From: JAFHCF01 sp048497495
Lineage (GTDB): Bacteria > Pseudomonadota > Alphaproteobacteria > Rhizobiales > Ancalomicrobiaceae
NCBI GenBank assembly: GCA_048497495.1
Contig: JAFHCF010000030.1
Span: 1-5,744 of the forward strand
DNA length: 5,744 nucleotides
Reading direction: 5' to 3'
Part shown: positions 5,016 to 5,744 of the stretch, one piece after another
Layout: every line of letters begins with the position of its first letter
How positions within the stretch are numbered: the stretch's first letter is position 1
Program-made: the position numbers and the translations under genes
The notes under the pieces: model-generated
Database searches by the model: none
The model's input: only the letters and a program-made list of their open reading frames with translations
Told to the model about the DNA's origin: nothing

Positions 5016-5663
5016 ATGGAGGCTTCCAACTTGCAAACACTGTCGACCATCTTCAAGACCGTATTGACCATCATCGTCCTGGCCATTGTCGGGGGGGTCG
5101 CCTTCATCTATTCCGGCCTCTACGACGTCTCGGCCTCGGCGCCCGACAATCCGGTGGTCGCCTGGGCCTTCCGCGCGACCTCCGAGGCCTCGGTCGGCGC
5201 GCGCTCCGCCGCCAACAAGGTGCCGCCGGACCTCGACAAGCCCGAGACGATCGCCGCCGGCGGCAAGCTCTTCGCGCAGAATTGCGTGGTCTGCCACGGC
5301 GCCCCCGGCGCCGCCCAGACCAGCATCGCGCGCGGCCTCAATCCGCGGCCGTCCGACCTCTTCCGGGCCACCCGCGAGCCGGACCCTCGGGAGAATTACC
5401 AGTTCATCGCCCATGGCGTGAAGATGACCGGCATGCCGGCCTTCGGACCTTCGGAAGGCGCCGAACACGTCTGGCAGCTGGTCGCGTTCCTGAACAAATT
5501 GCCGGGGATCTCGGCGGCCGACTTCGCCACCCTCACCGGTGCGACGGCTCCCGCCGCGGCCGTTCCCGGCGCGGGCATGACGGCTCCCGCCACCGGCACG
5601 CCCGCGCCCGCCACGGGCATGCCCGCCCCGACCACGGGCGCGCCCGCTCCCGCGAGCAACTGA
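5016..5663 (+). CDS. Membrane-anchored monohaem cytochrome c with Pro/Ala-rich tail
   Basis: This is a predicted periplasmic electron carrier held to the inner membrane by an uncleaved N-terminal helix. At 215 aa it has a hydrophobic segment at about residues 12-32 (TVLTIIVLAIVGGVAFIYSG), a linker GLYDVSASAPDNP...VPPDL of the kind found in a family of anchored proteobacterial class I cytochromes, the haem-binding motif Cys90-Val-Val-Cys93-His94, and GVKMTGMPAFG near 135-144, where Met140 is the likely distal ligand. The helix EHVWQLVAFLNKLPG closes the fold. Residues about 176-215 form a low-complexity Ala/Pro/Thr/Gly tail. ATG at 5016 is annotated, but GGAGG at 5018-5022 sits 8 nt before an in-frame TTG at 5031, which would give a 210-aa product and may be the true start. 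It is apparently a single-gene unit ending before the hairpin at 5700-5743. Its redox partner is unknown. Confidence 0.92.
   Translation: MEASNLQTLSTIFKTVLTIIVLAIVGGVAFIYSGLYDVSASAPDNPVVAWAFRATSEASVGARSAANKVPPDLDKPETIAAGGKLFAQNCVVCHGAPGAAQTSIARGLNPRPSDLFRATREPDPRENYQFIAHGVKMTGMPAFGPSEGAEHVWQLVAFLNKLPGISAADFATLTGATAPAAAVPGAGMTAPATGTPAPATGMPAPTTGAPAPASN
5018..5022 (+). promoter_or_regulatory. Strong Shine-Dalgarno GGAGG pointing to a TTG start at 5031
   Basis: GGAGG overlaps the final G of the ATG at 5016 and is followed by eight bases and an in-frame TTG (5031-5033). The ATG itself has only a distant GGAAGA (4998-5003, 12 nt away). The predicted membrane helix is intact with either start. Confidence 0.55.
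5580..5660 (+). repeat. In-frame 21-nt tandem repeat coding the cytochrome c tail
   Basis: Three 21-nt units (5580-5600, 5601-5621, 5622-5642) and a partial fourth (5643-5660) encode the heptads TAPATGT, PAPATGM, PAPTTGA and the ending PAPASN. The units are imperfect at DNA level. Because 21 is a multiple of three, unit gain or loss would change tail length without breaking the frame. The tail lies after the haem domain and resembles flexible periplasmic or wall-spanning linkers. Confidence 0.8.
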
Positions 5664-5699
5664 TCGTCGGCGGCCCGGGTGGCCGGAGGGCGACCGCCA

Positions 5700-5743
5700 T
5701 GACGACAATGGGCGGCATCTCGCGATGCCGCCCTTTGTCGTCA
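5700..5743. terminator. Strong hairpin terminator downstream of cytochrome c
   Basis: A 20-base arm (5700-5719) pairs with 5724-5743 around the loop TCGC, with a single T/T mismatch (5709/5734). The core is GGGCGGCATC/GATGCCGCCC, followed on the plus strand by TTTGT and preceded by ACAAT, so it has the form of an intrinsic terminator usable from either side. It begins 36 nt after the cytochrome c stop; a converging gene may lie beyond the edge. Confidence 0.75.
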
Positions 5744-5744
5744 C

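Noticed and set aside
1..5744. A new defence, toxin-antitoxin, CRISPR or retroelement system
   Set aside because: All convincing genes belong to known housekeeping or metabolic families, there is no regularly spaced repeat array, and no recombinase, nuclease or reverse-transcriptase motif was seen.

Overview
The window is very GC-rich and looks like an ordinary chromosomal stretch of an alphaproteobacterium, most likely Hyphomicrobiales/Rhizobiales-like. The evidence is the gene neighbourhood (mutY, then a divergent DUF721/DciA gene, a DsbA-family thiol oxidoreductase gene and smc), which I recall as a recurrent order in that group, together with the protein sequences themselves. Taxonomy is inferred from gene content only.

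Layout. Positions 1-1177 (minus) hold the N-terminal third or so of an SMC chromosome-condensation ATPase that starts at a GTG and runs off the left edge. Immediately upstream on the same strand are a periplasmic DsbA-like protein with a twin-arginine-type signal (1227-1871) and a DUF721/DciA-family protein (2049-2582). These three probably form a transcription unit read right to left. After a 281-bp divergent intergenic region comes mutY (2864-3931, plus), an adenine glycosylase with all its hallmark motifs. A small hot-dog-fold thioesterase (3946-4377, minus) converges on mutY with 14 bp between the stops. A 638-bp stretch without a supportable gene follows, then a membrane-anchored monohaem cytochrome c (5016-5663, plus) with a Pro/Ala/Thr-rich repeated tail, and finally a strong hairpin terminator at the right edge.

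The most notable non-gene structure is a pair of short, palindromic, lower-GC elements in opposite orientation: copy A at 2625-2688, in the mutY/DUF721 divergent region, and copy B at 4825-4890, in the gap before the cytochrome gene. They match at 61 of 64 positions. Copy B is bounded on both sides by CTAG, as expected of an IS630/Tc1-mariner-type miniature element inserted at TA. A second, different palindrome with 15-bp perfect arms (2691-2745) abuts copy A and shares its GTGGTCAA end.

Functionally the genes cover genome maintenance (SMC, DciA-like, MutY), periplasmic disulfide chemistry, acyl-CoA hydrolysis and electron transfer. I see no defence system, CRISPR array, toxin-antitoxin pair or other novel multi-gene system. 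The interesting material is the small repeat family and a few start-codon and export details.
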